From the NCBI RefSeq assembly GCF_009617875.1, contig NZ_BLAV01000001.1, positions 4,588,001 to 4,652,000 of the forward strand: a stretch of DNA of 64,000 bases, written 5' to 3'. Of the stretch, positions 1 to 8,664 are shown in pieces. The notes beneath the pieces are model-generated. The model worked only from the letters and a program-made list of their open reading frames with translations. It was not told the origin of the DNA and searched no databases. Every line of letters starts with the position of its first letter. The first letter of the stretch is position 1. The DNA is from Prolixibacter sp. NT017 (GTDB lineage Bacteria > Bacteroidota > Bacteroidia > Bacteroidales > Prolixibacteraceae). A program made the position numbers and the translations under genes.

Positions 1-2142
1 TTTCTGCATAATCTCCGACGTATTCTCGCCATGACGGTATTTAAATTCCTTGAAAGAAATAGTCGTTAGCGATTTGTTCGTCTCGCGGTTCGAACCTAAC
101 ATCTGGCCTTTTCCAACACCGACAACTGTATTGACTGACTTGACAATGTCCATGTACGGCTCGAGCGTTTTATAGACAATTGATTCAACCTGTTTCGACA
201 CTTTGTTTGTCCGGTCCAAATCGGTTCCCACCGGGAGTTCCATTGTAATATAAACGGAAGTTGGATCAACGTCCGGGAAAAACAGAACACCCGATTGGCG
301 GCTCATGAAAAACATGAGCGAGAAAACCAATACCACGAAAGTTCCTGTTACAAAAAGCCAGGGATTTCTTCCTTTCAGCGCAAAGCGAAGTGTGCCTTCA
401 TACGCTTTTTCCATTCGCGGAATAAAGTGCTCCTGGAAAGCCCTCGCCAATGGGCGCATGATATAATGGTTCCCCAGAATAACCAGTGTGATGACAGCCA
501 ATATATTTCCAAACCAAAACACTTTCATGAAATAGAAAGGAATGGACAGAATGGCAAAAATTATTGCATTGCGCCAAAGTTTGGTCATGTTCTTTTTCCC
601 GTGCAGATTCTCCAGTTTCATGAAGGTGGAGGTGAAAGCCGGATTCAGAATCAACGCTACAAACAGCGACGAGGTAAGCACGATAATCAGTGTGATGGGA
701 AGGTATTTCATGAATTCTCCCATGATTCCCTTCCAGAAGACCAATGGGAAGAACGCTGCCAGCGTAGTTGCCGTTGACGATATAATCGGGTAGGCAATTT
801 CACTTACTCCTTTCTTGGTTGCCGTCATCGCATCACTTCCGTGGGAATAGAGCCGGTACACGTTTTCAACCACCACAATGGCATTGTCGACCAACATACC
901 CAGAGCCAGAATCATGGAGAATAGTACCATGAAATTCAATGTATAGCCCATCTGCTTGATGATGATGAACGAAATGAACATCGACATCGGGATAGCCAGA
1001 CCGGAGAACAGCGCATTGCGTGGTCCCATGAACAGGTACAAAATAAACATCACCAACAACATTCCCATGATAATGGAATTCTCCAGGTTGTTGATTTGGT
1101 TCCGGATATAAGTCGTGCTATCGTCAGAAACGACAGCGTTCAGTCCGGAAGGAATCGCACCACTATCTTTCGCTTTTTGAATAATCCGGTAAACTTTGTC
1201 GGATGCATCCAATACATTGGCACCGCTCTTTTTCACGATGGAAAGACTCACAACCGGCATTTTGTCCAGTCGCGAGATGGTAGTTCGTTCCTGGAATCCG
1301 TCAGTAACATTCCCGATGTCGCGCAAATACACCACGTTTCCGTTTTCCGATTTCACAATCGTATTGCGAATCTGGTTCATGTTGGAGTAGTCGGCTTGCG
1401 TACGAATAGACCGGCGGGTATCATCGGAAATCATTTCTCCCGCGCCCATGGTCACGTTTTCAAACCGGATGGCATCTTCAATATCCTGAAAGCTTACATT
1501 ACTCGCTTCGAGCATGTACGGATCGACGTCAATCTGAATTTCCCGTTCGTCGATTCCCTGGATATCGGCTTCCGATATTTCGGATAGTCCTTCCAGTTCA
1601 TCCTGCAGTTTTTCCGCATAACGCTTCAACTCTGACAAACTGTAGTCGCCATAAAGGTTGATGCTCATAATGGGAAATTCTTCAAAATCGAGATCTTCTA
1701 CCGACGGGTCATTATCCAAATCATCGGGAAGTTCGCTCTTGGCTTTGTCAACCTGGTCCTTGGTGTCCTGCAATGCCTGTTTTACGGGCACATCGGTTTC
1801 AAACTCGAGGACAATCAAACTCATATCCTGGTAAGAAGACGAACTGACATTTTTAACGCCTTTCAGGTTCTTTAACTCCTTCTCGATAGGACGTGTAATC
1901 AGGTTTTCAATATCGACCGGTGAGTTTCCCGGATAAACGGTCGAAATCATCACATAGGGAATCACAATCTCCGGATTGAGTTCCCGTGGCATCTGTTGGT
2001 ACGAAAGTAATCCGAAGCCAGCCAGAATTGCCGTCAAAATAAAAATCGTTGTTTTATTCTTCAGAGCGGCATATGTCGGCTTGAAAATCCGGTGAATACC
2101 CTCGGTATTAGATGAATTATTGTTGTTCTCAATATTCGACAT
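1..2142 (-). CDS. RND efflux pump, inner-membrane transporter (partial, 3' end outside window)
   Basis: The reading frame is open from an ATG at 2142 to the window edge, giving the N-terminal 714 residues of a protein that is normally over 1000 aa. An N-terminal transmembrane helix follows a short Asn-rich cytosolic tail, then the first periplasmic porter domain with the PGxSPxDIExLITRPIE signature typical of the AcrB/HAE1 family (near residues 70-90). A cluster of membrane segments follows, with the GxxVDNAIVVVENV stretch of TM4 that carries the proton-relay acidic residue. As the last gene of a tolC-fusion protein-pump operon it should drive proton-coupled export of drugs, lipophilic compounds or metals; the substrate cannot be read from sequence. 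The gap to the fusion protein gene is 30 bp. Confidence 0.93.
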   Translation of the reverse strand, partial: MSNIENNNNSSNTEGIHRIFKPTYAALKNKTTIFILTAILAGFGLLSYQQMPRELNPEIVIPYVMISTVYPGNSPVDIENLITRPIEKELKNLKGVKNVSSSSYQDMSLIVLEFETDVPVKQALQDTKDQVDKAKSELPDDLDNDPSVEDLDFEEFPIMSINLYGDYSLSELKRYAEKLQDELEGLSEISEADIQGIDEREIQIDVDPYMLEASNVSFQDIEDAIRFENVTMGAGEMISDDTRRSIRTQADYSNMNQIRNTIVKSENGNVVYLRDIGNVTDGFQERTTISRLDKMPVVSLSIVKKSGANVLDASDKVYRIIQKAKDSGAIPSGLNAVVSDDSTTYIRNQINNLENSIIMGMLLVMFILYLFMGPRNALFSGLAIPMSMFISFIIIKQMGYTLNFMVLFSMILALGMLVDNAIVVVENVYRLYSHGSDAMTATKKGVSEIAYPIISSTATTLAAFFPLVFWKGIMGEFMKYLPITLIIVLTSSLFVALILNPAFTSTFMKLENLHGKKNMTKLWRNAIIFAILSIPFYFMKVFWFGNILAVITLVILGNHYIMRPLARAFQEHFIPRMEKAYEGTLRFALKGRNPWLFVTGTFVVLVFSLMFFMSRQSGVLFFPDVDPTSVYITMELPVGTDLDRTNKVSKQVESIVYKTLEPYMDIVKSVNTVVGVGKGQMLGSNRETNKSLTTISFKEFKYRHGENTSEIMQK

Positions 2143-2172
2143 CGGAATCTTTTGTTACAAGTTGTTTGGCAA

Positions 2173-3297
2173 TTAGTGAATGGAAATGGGTGAACCGTCG
2201 ACAACCTGTTCGTATCCTTCTACAATCAGTTTTTCGCCGGTTTTTAAGCCGTTACTCAACATGGTGTAGTTGTTGTTATTGCGACCGGTTTCAACATATC
2301 GTTTCGAGGCTTTCCACTTCCCTGAATTTTGGGCAGCCACAAATACGTACTTTCCGTTGAAATCATTCTTGATTAGAATAGACGGAACAACGATGGCATC
2401 GTTGGCTTTGTAATCGGTGATGTGCAGCAACGAAACCAGGTTCGGACGAATCTCCTTGTCGGGATTATTCAGGTTAACCCTGACCTGGAAAGTCCGGTTG
2501 TCGGGATTGATAGTGCTCGACTTCCGGAAAATCGGTGCGGTGACCGTTTTCTTCAGGGCCGGGAAATTGATATCTACTTCCTGTCCGGCATGAATGGAAG
2601 TCAGGTAGGCTTCCGATACATCGGCATAAATCCGCACATTGGAGATGTTGACGACCTTGGCAAACGGAATGGCTGGTCCGGCAATCTCGCCTTGCTTTTG
2701 GTAGATACGATCGACTACTCCATCTACCGGCGATTTAATAATCGCCATATCGAGTTGAGCCTGCAATCCTTCCAGTTTACGCTGTAGCGATTCTTTGTTA
2801 GATTTGGCCTGCAGGTATTCAATCTCGGATCCGATATGCTGGTCCCAAAGTTTCTGCTGACGTTCGAAGACCGTTTTGGCTAACTCAAGCTGAATCTGCA
2901 AATCTTCGATGTTTCGTTGAATCGCTTCGGTATTCAGGCGGCCCATCACAGTTCCTTTTCTTACATGCTGTCCTTCGGTTACATCGATGGAAATAATGTT
3001 TCCGGCGGTTTCCGGAGCTACCGTAACATCTTCGTCGGCTTCTACATTGCCGGTCACTTCGATGGTATGCGTAAAGCGTTTCGGGACAACGGTATCCACC
3101 TTGACGGGAATTGTTTTATCTACTTTTTCGGTGCCCAGTTCCTTTTCCAGTTGGGCAATCTTCTGCTTCAGTTCCGTAGCCTGTTGGCGATAATCCTGAA
3201 GCAATTGTTCTTTGGCTTTGCGGTCACCTTCTTCGGTTGTAGTGGCGCTGCAGGCCATCAAAACAACGAGTGGTAATATCAGTAATAGCTTTTTCAT
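2173..3297 (-). CDS. RND efflux membrane fusion protein (periplasmic adaptor, lipoprotein)
   Basis: 374 aa. I chose the ATG at 3297 because it begins directly with a lipoprotein signal (MKKLLLILPLVVLMAC, lipobox LMAC); the frame stays open to an ATG at 3345, but those extra 16 residues would bury the signal. After the lipidated Cys comes a short coiled coil (about 25-50), then the barrel-sandwich/lipoyl half motif PETAGNIISIDVTEGQHVRKG, an alpha-hairpin (about 110-165), the second lipoyl half with IKSPVDGVVDRI, and a beta-barrel. It should bridge the RND pump and the TolC channel from the inner face of the periplasm. It is the middle gene of the efflux operon. Confidence 0.92.
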   Translation of the reverse strand: MKKLLLILPLVVLMACSATTTEEGDRKAKEQLLQDYRQQATELKQKIAQLEKELGTEKVDKTIPVKVDTVVPKRFTHTIEVTGNVEADEDVTVAPETAGNIISIDVTEGQHVRKGTVMGRLNTEAIQRNIEDLQIQLELAKTVFERQQKLWDQHIGSEIEYLQAKSNKESLQRKLEGLQAQLDMAIIKSPVDGVVDRIYQKQGEIAGPAIPFAKVVNISNVRIYADVSEAYLTSIHAGQEVDINFPALKKTVTAPIFRKSSTINPDNRTFQVRVNLNNPDKEIRPNLVSLLHITDYKANDAIVVPSILIKNDFNGKYVFVAAQNSGKWKASKRYVETGRNNNNYTMLSNGLKTGEKLIVEGYEQVVDGSPISIH

Positions 3298-3378
3298 CTT
3301 TCCGGGTTGTATCAATTTCAAATCGTTAAGCTGGTATGTGTTCATTTTCTTGACTGGTAATTAAACCGTTGAGTATTT

Positions 3379-4716
3379 TTATAAATTTCCTTCTGCTTTG
3401 TCTAGGTTTATTTTCGACTGCAATAGTTGCAGCATGGATATCAGGTAATTGGAATACGCTGTCAGGTACTGCGTTTCGTTTTGCGATAACTCGGTACTGG
3501 AAGCAATTCCGTTATTGAATTTTATTTGTGTTTTGTCGTAAATCCGCTGTGCGATGGCTCTGTTTTCCTTATCGTTTTTGTATTTGTCCATCGCACTTTC
3601 CATGTCCGACAATGCGGTCAGATATTGCATCTGAAGGTTCTGAATGTTTTGCAACTGTTCATTTTCAGCTTTTTTTACTTCGAGTTTTGCCTGATTGATC
3701 CGCGAAGTACGTGCACCGGAATAAGTGATGGGCAACGTGATTTGCAAACCAACCATCGAGGATGGATACCAATCGGCTGTTGTAACATTAAATTCATTGC
3801 TGTAAGCCGTTTTCTGGTAGTTGTAAAAAGCGTTTAGCTTGGGCAGAAAACTGACCTTCTCCAGGCTGAGTAACGATTGTTTGGCGGCTACCTGGGTTTC
3901 CTGCATCCGGTAATCGATGTGCTGTGTATAATCGAACTTCCCGGTTAACGCTGCTCCGGTTTGGATGGGCTGAATAAATCGCGAAAGACTGTCTTTCAGC
4001 TGAATGTCCCAATCCACATTCATGCCCATCGCGAATTTCAGGACCATCTTCGATACCCTGATTTCCCGCTCGGCTTTGATCACTTCGTTTTCGGCCTGTT
4101 GTTGCATCAACTGCAGTTGTTCCACATCCTGTTCTTCGCGAAAGCCATTTTGGTAATAGGCTTTTGCTTCTTTCAGCAGCTGTTCGCTGTTCAGCAGATT
4201 GTCTTTCACTATACCCATTTTTTCTTCAGCAATCAGCGTTGTGAAATAGGCGCTGGTGACTGCTTCCCTTACGGCGATATTGGTTTTCTCTTTGGCATTA
4301 CGAGCCAAATCCACGTATATTTTGGCCGATTTCAGACCAATCAGGTACGAGCCGTCGAAAATCATCTGAGAAACCGAAAAGCCGAAATTGGAGTTGTAGT
4401 CCTGGCCGAATTTCACCGGAATGTAGGTTCCGGGTTCACCGCCGACGAATTCAGCCGGAATAAGCGATACCGGCAAGTTCAGGTTGGCCGTATATCCGGC
4501 CGAGGCATCAACCTGCGGTAGCCCGGAAGCAATGGTTTCCCACACTTTTTTCTGAGACGTCTGCAAATCAATGTCAGCGTTTTTCGAATTGAACGAGTGC
4601 TCCATCGCGTACTGAAGCGCCTCGTCAAGTGTGAAGTATAGTGTGTCCGGTTGCTGTGCCTTTGCCCCGTAAACAAACATCAGGCAAAGTGAAGCAAGTA
4701 AGAGTGTCTTTCTCAT
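3379..4716 (-). CDS. TolC-family outer membrane efflux protein
   Basis: 445 aa with a cleavable signal peptide (MRKTLLLASLCLMFVYGAKAQ). The rest has the two-fold repeat of the OEP family: long amphipathic helices (for example around residues 155-230 and 345-440) alternating with short beta segments, and a starting ALQYAMEHSF helix typical of the family. It forms the trimeric outer-membrane channel of the tripartite pump encoded downstream. It is the first gene of the operon, and its upstream region holds a clear TATTTTTG promoter box and a pair of 21-bp-spaced repeats (see 4821-4903). Confidence 0.92.
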   Translation of the reverse strand: MRKTLLLASLCLMFVYGAKAQQPDTLYFTLDEALQYAMEHSFNSKNADIDLQTSQKKVWETIASGLPQVDASAGYTANLNLPVSLIPAEFVGGEPGTYIPVKFGQDYNSNFGFSVSQMIFDGSYLIGLKSAKIYVDLARNAKEKTNIAVREAVTSAYFTTLIAEEKMGIVKDNLLNSEQLLKEAKAYYQNGFREEQDVEQLQLMQQQAENEVIKAEREIRVSKMVLKFAMGMNVDWDIQLKDSLSRFIQPIQTGAALTGKFDYTQHIDYRMQETQVAAKQSLLSLEKVSFLPKLNAFYNYQKTAYSNEFNVTTADWYPSSMVGLQITLPITYSGARTSRINQAKLEVKKAENEQLQNIQNLQMQYLTALSDMESAMDKYKNDKENRAIAQRIYDKTQIKFNNGIASSTELSQNETQYLTAYSNYLISMLQLLQSKINLDKAEGNL

Positions 4717-4820
4717 CGTTAATTATTCAGGTTAATCTATTTTTTTTTCATACTTACATCTGTGTGTTTGGGGGAAACTAGCGAGGTAGGTATGGATATT
4801 TTAATTACAATGTGTTAGTG

Positions 4821-4851
4821 CAAAAATAGAGGGGGACAAAACGCGTTTCAA
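4821..4851 (-). promoter_or_regulatory. Predicted promoter of the efflux operon
   Basis: On the minus strand TATTTTTG (4828-4821) matches the Bacteroidota -7 consensus TAnnTTTG, with a TTG (4851-4849) 20 bp upstream as a -33 element. It lies about 105 bp before the tolC-family start. The LytTR-like repeats begin 8 bp upstream of the TTG. The assignment rests on consensus matching only. Confidence 0.5.
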
Positions 4852-4858
4852 GAAAGAA

Positions 4859-4903
4859 TCGGTAAACGGCGGCGTTGTATCGGTGAATGGCGTTCGGTAA
4901 AAG
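4859..4903 (-). promoter_or_regulatory. Paired LytTR-like direct repeats upstream of the efflux operon
   Basis: The plus strand reads TCGGTAAACGGCG at 4859 and TCGGTGAATGGCG at 4880, exactly 21 bp apart; a further TCGGTAAAAG lies at 4894, out of phase. On the minus strand these resemble the LytTR half-site consensus built around GTT (CCGTTTAC), though the second copy has an A in place of the G. The proximal copy starts 31 bp upstream of the first base of the -7 box, exactly as in the array at 5365-5397. Role in regulation is inferred. Confidence 0.45.
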
Positions 4904-4913
4904 ATTGGGGATT

Positions 4914-5177
4914 TTAGAATGAATAGATGTCTTTCTTGCCTTTTACTTTCTGAACAACTCTTCGTACCGGTAATAATCGCCAACGGATATACGAGTTCCA
5001 GTCAAACCAGCGGTCGTGCTCCTCACATTTCTTTCCGCAGCGTTGACAGTGTTCATCCTCATTCGAGCAGGCATTTATGGGGTCAAAATCGTGTCCGAAC
5101 AGGAAGCAGACAACATGAAACGGTTTCCGTTTTGGTATGTCAGAATGATCATTTTCCATTGTTCTTCGTTTTTTCAT
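4914..5177 (-). CDS. Small Cys/His-rich hypothetical protein (zinc-ribbon-like)
   Basis: 87 aa from the ATG at 5177 (an in-frame ATG at 5159 is the alternative). The frame continues upstream to 5324, but that codon overlaps the predicted promoter box, so the longer form is unlikely. The core reads CFLFGHDF, then CSNEDEHCQRCGKKCEEHD, a Cys/His spacing that looks like a small metal-binding ribbon, followed by a basic Arg/Lys-rich tail. I do not recognise a named family with certainty; it resembles short DUF1660-type proteins. It is monocistronic on the minus strand, between the efflux operon and cysS, and its promoter region shares the repeat architecture of the efflux operon. Confidence 0.55.
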   Translation of the reverse strand: MKKRRTMENDHSDIPKRKPFHVVCFLFGHDFDPINACSNEDEHCQRCGKKCEEHDRWFDWNSYIRWRLLPVRRVVQKVKGKKDIYSF

Positions 5178-5326
5178 GGTTGGTGAAATTTGTAAAATGT
5201 CTGAAATCTGGATTTCGTTTGGTCTGGCAAATCTAACCCGTGGTGTTTTCCCGGTCGTCTCATTTTCCGAAAACGGGAAACCCTCGGGATTTGAATTTCC
5301 GATCTGGTGCTTTTTCAATGACAATT

Positions 5327-5397
5327 CAAAAATCGAATAACCTGAACGCAGATGAAACGAAAAATCGGTGAATGGCGGTTATTCGTCGGTAAATGAC
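5327..5397 (-). promoter_or_regulatory. Promoter plus paired LytTR-like repeats for the small Cys/His protein
   Basis: TCGGTGAATGGCG at 5365 and TCGGTAAATGAC at 5386 are 21 bp apart. On the minus strand a near-consensus -7 box GATTTTTG (5334-5327) lies 31 bp downstream of the proximal repeat, and a TTTC (5357-5354) sits in the -33 position. Spacing is the same, base for base, as at the efflux promoter. Confidence 0.4.
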
Positions 5398-5457
5398 AAT
5401 CCGACTCCTTTCGGCGAAAGCTGTGGCATGTCGCTTTTTCATCCGCACTGATTTTTC

Positions 5458-5465
5458 TACCTTTG
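5458..5465 (+). promoter_or_regulatory. Predicted -7 box of cysS
   Basis: TACCTTTG is a full match to the Bacteroidota TAnnTTTG element and lies 27 bp before the cysS ATG, leaving a leader of about 20 nt. The -33 position holds only a T-rich stretch. Confidence 0.5.
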
Positions 5466-5492
5466 TGCATCAATTTTTAATTCTTAACCCGA

Positions 5493-6968
5493 ATGGACAA
5501 GCTCGTCATTTACAATACGCTTACGCGGAAGAAAGAATTGTTCAAACCCATTCATCCCGGAGCTGTGGGGATGTATGTCTGTGGACCTACAGTTTACGGT
5601 GAAGCACACTTGGGACACGCCCGGCCCGCTATCACGTTCGATATGCTTTTCAGATATTTGAAACACGTGGGTTATAAAGTGCGCTATGTGCGGAACATTA
5701 CCGATGTGGGGCACCTGGTTGACGATGCTGATGAGGGAGAAGATAAAATTGAACGCAAAGCGAAAGTCGAGCAGCTGGAGCCAATGGAGGTTGTGCAGAT
5801 GTACACCAACAGCTATCGCGGAAATATGGCCCGGCTGAATAACCTTCCACCGAGTATCGAGCCGACGGCTTCGGGGCATATTATAGAGCAGGTTGAGGCC
5901 GTGAAGAAGATTTTGGAAGCTGGATACGGCTATGAAAGCAACGGCTCGGTTTATTTCGATGTAGAGAGATTCTCGAAAGACCACCATTACGGCAAACTTT
6001 CCGGAAGAAAAGTGGAAGATCTTTATTCCAATACCCGAGAATTAGACGGACAATCGGAGAAAAGATCGTCGATGGATTTTGCCCTGTGGAAAAAAGCAAC
6101 GCCTGAGCATATCATGCGCTGGCCGTCGCCGTGGAGCGACGGTTATCCCGGCTGGCACATGGAGTGTACAGCGATGAGCACTAAATACCTGGGCGAACGG
6201 TTTGACATCCACGGAGGTGGAATGGATTTGCTGTTTCCCCATCACGAAGCTGAAATAGCTCAAAGTGTTGCTTGCACCGGACATGAATCGGTGAATTACT
6301 GGATGCACAACAACCTGATTACGATCAACGGCCAGAAGATGGGCAAGTCGCTGGGGAATTTCATTACACTCAACGAGTTGTTCGGAGGTAAGCACGATTT
6401 GTTGGAGAAGGCGTACAGCCCCATGACGATTCGTTTCTTCATTCTGCAGGCGCATTATCGAAGCCCGCTCGATTTCTCGAACGAAGCACTGCAGGCGGCC
6501 GAAAAAGGGATGGAGCGTTTGATGAAAGCGATTGAAGTGCTGGGAAATCTGCCGGCTTCCGCTGGATCAACCGTTGATGTAGCCGCTTTGAAGGAAAAGT
6601 GCTACGAAGCGATGAACGATGATTTGAACAGCCCCGTCCTGATTGCGCATCTGTTTGATGGCGTGAAGATGATCAACTCCATCAATGATGGGAAGGAAAA
6701 GATATCAGCGAAAGATTTAACCGTACTTCAACAGCTGTATCGCGAATTTGCATTCGACATTTTGGGCTTGCAATCGGAAGAGCAAGCGGCTGCCGGTGGA
6801 GGTGAAGAAACGATGACGCACGTTGTGGATTTATTGTTGAATCTGAGGATAGAGGCCAAGAAGAACAAAGACTGGGCAACCGCTGATAAGATTCGGAATG
6901 AATTAAGCGCCCTTGGATTCGAAATAAAAGATACCAAAGATGGCTTTTCCTGGGAGCTGAAGAAATAA
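5493..6968 (+). CDS. cysS: Cysteinyl-tRNA synthetase
   Basis: 491 aa, the usual length. A class I synthetase that charges tRNA-Cys in the cytoplasm. The first zinc ligand lies in [18 protein letters not shown], which also contains the HIGH motif as HLGH (about residues 28-45). The KMSKS loop is KMGKSLGN near residue 280, and WHMECTAMS plus [17 protein letters not shown] supply the other zinc and Cys-recognition residues. The DALR-type helical anticodon domain fills the C-terminus. It is followed directly by a strong terminator, so it is probably monocistronic. Confidence 0.98.
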   Translation: MDKLVIYNTLTRKKELFKPIHPGAVGMYVCGPTVYGEAHLGHARPAITFDMLFRYLKHVGYKVRYVRNITDVGHLVDDADEGEDKIERKAKVEQLEPMEVVQMYTNSYRGNMARLNNLPPSIEPTASGHIIEQVEAVKKILEAGYGYESNGSVYFDVERFSKDHHYGKLSGRKVEDLYSNTRELDGQSEKRSSMDFALWKKATPEHIMRWPSPWSDGYPGWHMECTAMSTKYLGERFDIHGGGMDLLFPHHEAEIAQSVACTGHESVNYWMHNNLITINGQKMGKSLGNFITLNELFGGKHDLLEKAYSPMTIRFFILQAHYRSPLDFSNEALQAAEKGMERLMKAIEVLGNLPASAGSTVDVAALKEKCYEAMNDDLNSPVLIAHLFDGVKMINSINDGKEKISAKDLTVLQQLYREFAFDILGLQSEEQAAAGGGEETMTHVVDLLLNLRIEAKKNKDWATADKIRNELSALGFEIKDTKDGFSWELKK

Positions 6969-6991
6969 AATAAGCACTTGATAACGAACAG

Positions 6992-7021
6992 AAACCTGCT
7001 TTTAATGAGGCAGGTTTTTTT
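6992..7021 (+). terminator. Rho-independent terminator of cysS
   Basis: The stem AAACCTGC/GCAGGTTT with a 9-10 nt loop is followed by a T run, 24 bp after the cysS stop. Confidence 0.85.
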
Positions 7022-7115
7022 ATGCTCGTCTCATTTTTATTGTTCAGAAAATGCTCTTAAATTTAGGAAGCACCATGCAGGTGAAACCAAAGTCATTAAC
7101 TACAAAAACGTGCTT

Positions 7116-7487
7116 ATGAAAACTTTTCGAATAATTGCTGCATTTGCTTTGCTATTGATGGTTGCTTTTCAAGCGAAAGCTGGTACCGATGAAAAGAATA
7201 AAATAGCCGGTACCTGGGAATATTCAGCACCCACTGCACCTTATCCATACACGTCAGGACGAATTGTGCTGACAGAAGCTGAAAATGGTTTGGCCGGAGA
7301 ACTGGTGGTCAACGGGAATCGTTTGCCGGCTTCGTCAGTCGCTTTTGAAAATGATGAGTTGGTGATGGAAGTGGAGATAGAGTATAATCTGGTAACTGTT
7401 AAGTTTAAGCTGGTCGATGGAAGTTTAGTGGGCGAAGCCAATAGTCCCGATGGGCCGGTTGAAGTGAAAGCTTCCAGAATTGATTAA
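7116..7487 (+). CDS. Small secreted hypothetical protein
   Basis: 123 aa. The ATG at 7116 is chosen because it starts a clear signal peptide (MKTFRIIAAFALLLMVAFQAKAG); upstream in-frame codons overlap the cysS terminator. The mature part begins with IAGTWEYSAP and then alternates short beta strands with GELVVNG, VEIEYNLVTVKFKL and LVGEANSPDG, consistent with a small lipocalin-like or other beta-barrel/sandwich fold. Such a fold would suit ligand binding in the periplasm, but no function is recognised. It is monocistronic, bounded by terminators on both sides. Confidence 0.75.
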   Translation: MKTFRIIAAFALLLMVAFQAKAGTDEKNKIAGTWEYSAPTAPYPYTSGRIVLTEAENGLAGELVVNGNRLPASSVAFENDELVMEVEIEYNLVTVKFKLVDGSLVGEANSPDGPVEVKASRID

Positions 7488-7510
7488 TTTACATTACCTG
7501 AAATAGAAAA

Positions 7511-7541
7511 GCCGGAAGCATAAAACAACTTCCGGCTTTTT
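7511..7541. terminator. Bidirectional terminator
   Basis: A perfect 8-bp stem GCCGGAAG/CTTCCGGC has T runs on both strands (TTTTT on plus, TTTTC on minus). It serves the small secreted protein on plus and rfbB on minus. Confidence 0.85.
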
Positions 7542-7563
7542 ATCTTGAATGCCGAACCCATGA

Positions 7564-8619
7564 TTATCGGTTCTCGTACATTTCACGATAATAATTCTCG
7601 TAGGTTCCGTTGACAATATTTTCCAGCCATTTCTGGTTGCCCAGGTACCAATCGACGGTTTTCTCAATCCCTTCTTCGAATTGCAGCGACGGTTTCCAGC
7701 CCAACTCCTTCATCAACTTGGAAGAATCGATAGCATAGCGTAAATCATGGCCGGCCCTGTCTTTCACGAAAGTGATGAGCTTTTCCGATGTTCCGGGCTC
7801 CCGATCCAGTTTTTTATCCATCACCTTGCAGAGGGTGCGAATCAGATCAATGTTGGTCCATTCGTTGTTACCGCCAATGTTGTAGGTTTCTCCTTCTTTT
7901 CCTTCCTGGAAAATGAGGTCGATGGCCCGGGCATGGTCTTCAACGTACAGCCAGTCGCGAATATTTTCTCCTTTTCCGTAAATCGGAATCGGCTTGTTGT
8001 TTTTAATGTTATTGATGGCCAGCGGAATCAATTTCTCCGGGAATTGATTCGGGCCGTAGTTGTTTGAGCAGTTCGAAATGACTACCGGAAGCCCGTAGGT
8101 GTTGTGATAGGCCCGGACCAAATGATCGGAGCTGGCTTTGGATGCAGAATAGGGGCTTTTAGGGTCGTAAGAAGTGGTTTCAGTAAAGAAACCTGTTGCT
8201 CCGAGCGAGCCGTAAACCTCGTCGGTTGAAATGTGATAAAACCGTTTCCCGGAATAATCATCTTTCCAGATTTCGCGGGCTGCATTCAGCAAATTAACCG
8301 TTCCCACGATGTTGGTCATGATGAACTCCATCGGGTTGCTGATGGAGCGATCGACATGCGATTCGGCAGCCAGGTGCATCACGCCGTCGAACTGATATTT
8401 CCTGAAAAGTTTTTGTATAAAATCGTCATCGGTAATGTCGCCCTTTACGAACTGGTAATTGGGCTTGTTTTCGATGTCTTTCAGGTTCTCCAGGTTGCCG
8501 GCGTACGTCAGCGCATCGAGGTTGATGATTTGGTATTCCGGGTAACCGTTTACCAAACGGCGAACAACATGGGAGCCAATGAATCCGGCCCCTCCGGTAA
8601 TTAAAATAGTTTTCTGCAT
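7564..8619 (-). CDS. rfbB: dTDP-glucose 4,6-dehydratase
   Basis: 351 aa, normal length. An extended short-chain dehydrogenase that converts dTDP-glucose to dTDP-4-keto-6-deoxyglucose, for rhamnose and other deoxysugars of surface polysaccharide. It shows the NAD-binding GGAGFIGSH at residue 8, the STDEVYG motif with the catalytic Asp-Glu pair (about 131), and YSASKASSDHLVRA with the Tyr/Lys pair (about 157). It lies 45 bp downstream of galE on the same strand, so the two probably form one transcription unit. No rfbA, C or D genes are nearby. Confidence 0.95.
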   Translation of the reverse strand: MQKTILITGGAGFIGSHVVRRLVNGYPEYQIINLDALTYAGNLENLKDIENKPNYQFVKGDITDDDFIQKLFRKYQFDGVMHLAAESHVDRSISNPMEFIMTNIVGTVNLLNAAREIWKDDYSGKRFYHISTDEVYGSLGATGFFTETTSYDPKSPYSASKASSDHLVRAYHNTYGLPVVISNCSNNYGPNQFPEKLIPLAINNIKNNKPIPIYGKGENIRDWLYVEDHARAIDLIFQEGKEGETYNIGGNNEWTNIDLIRTLCKVMDKKLDREPGTSEKLITFVKDRAGHDLRYAIDSSKLMKELGWKPSLQFEEGIEKTVDWYLGNQKWLENIVNGTYENYYREMYENR

Positions 8620-8664
8620 GGTCTTGCTATTTCAGAACCCTAAAGGTAATAACAAAGGTTGTCG

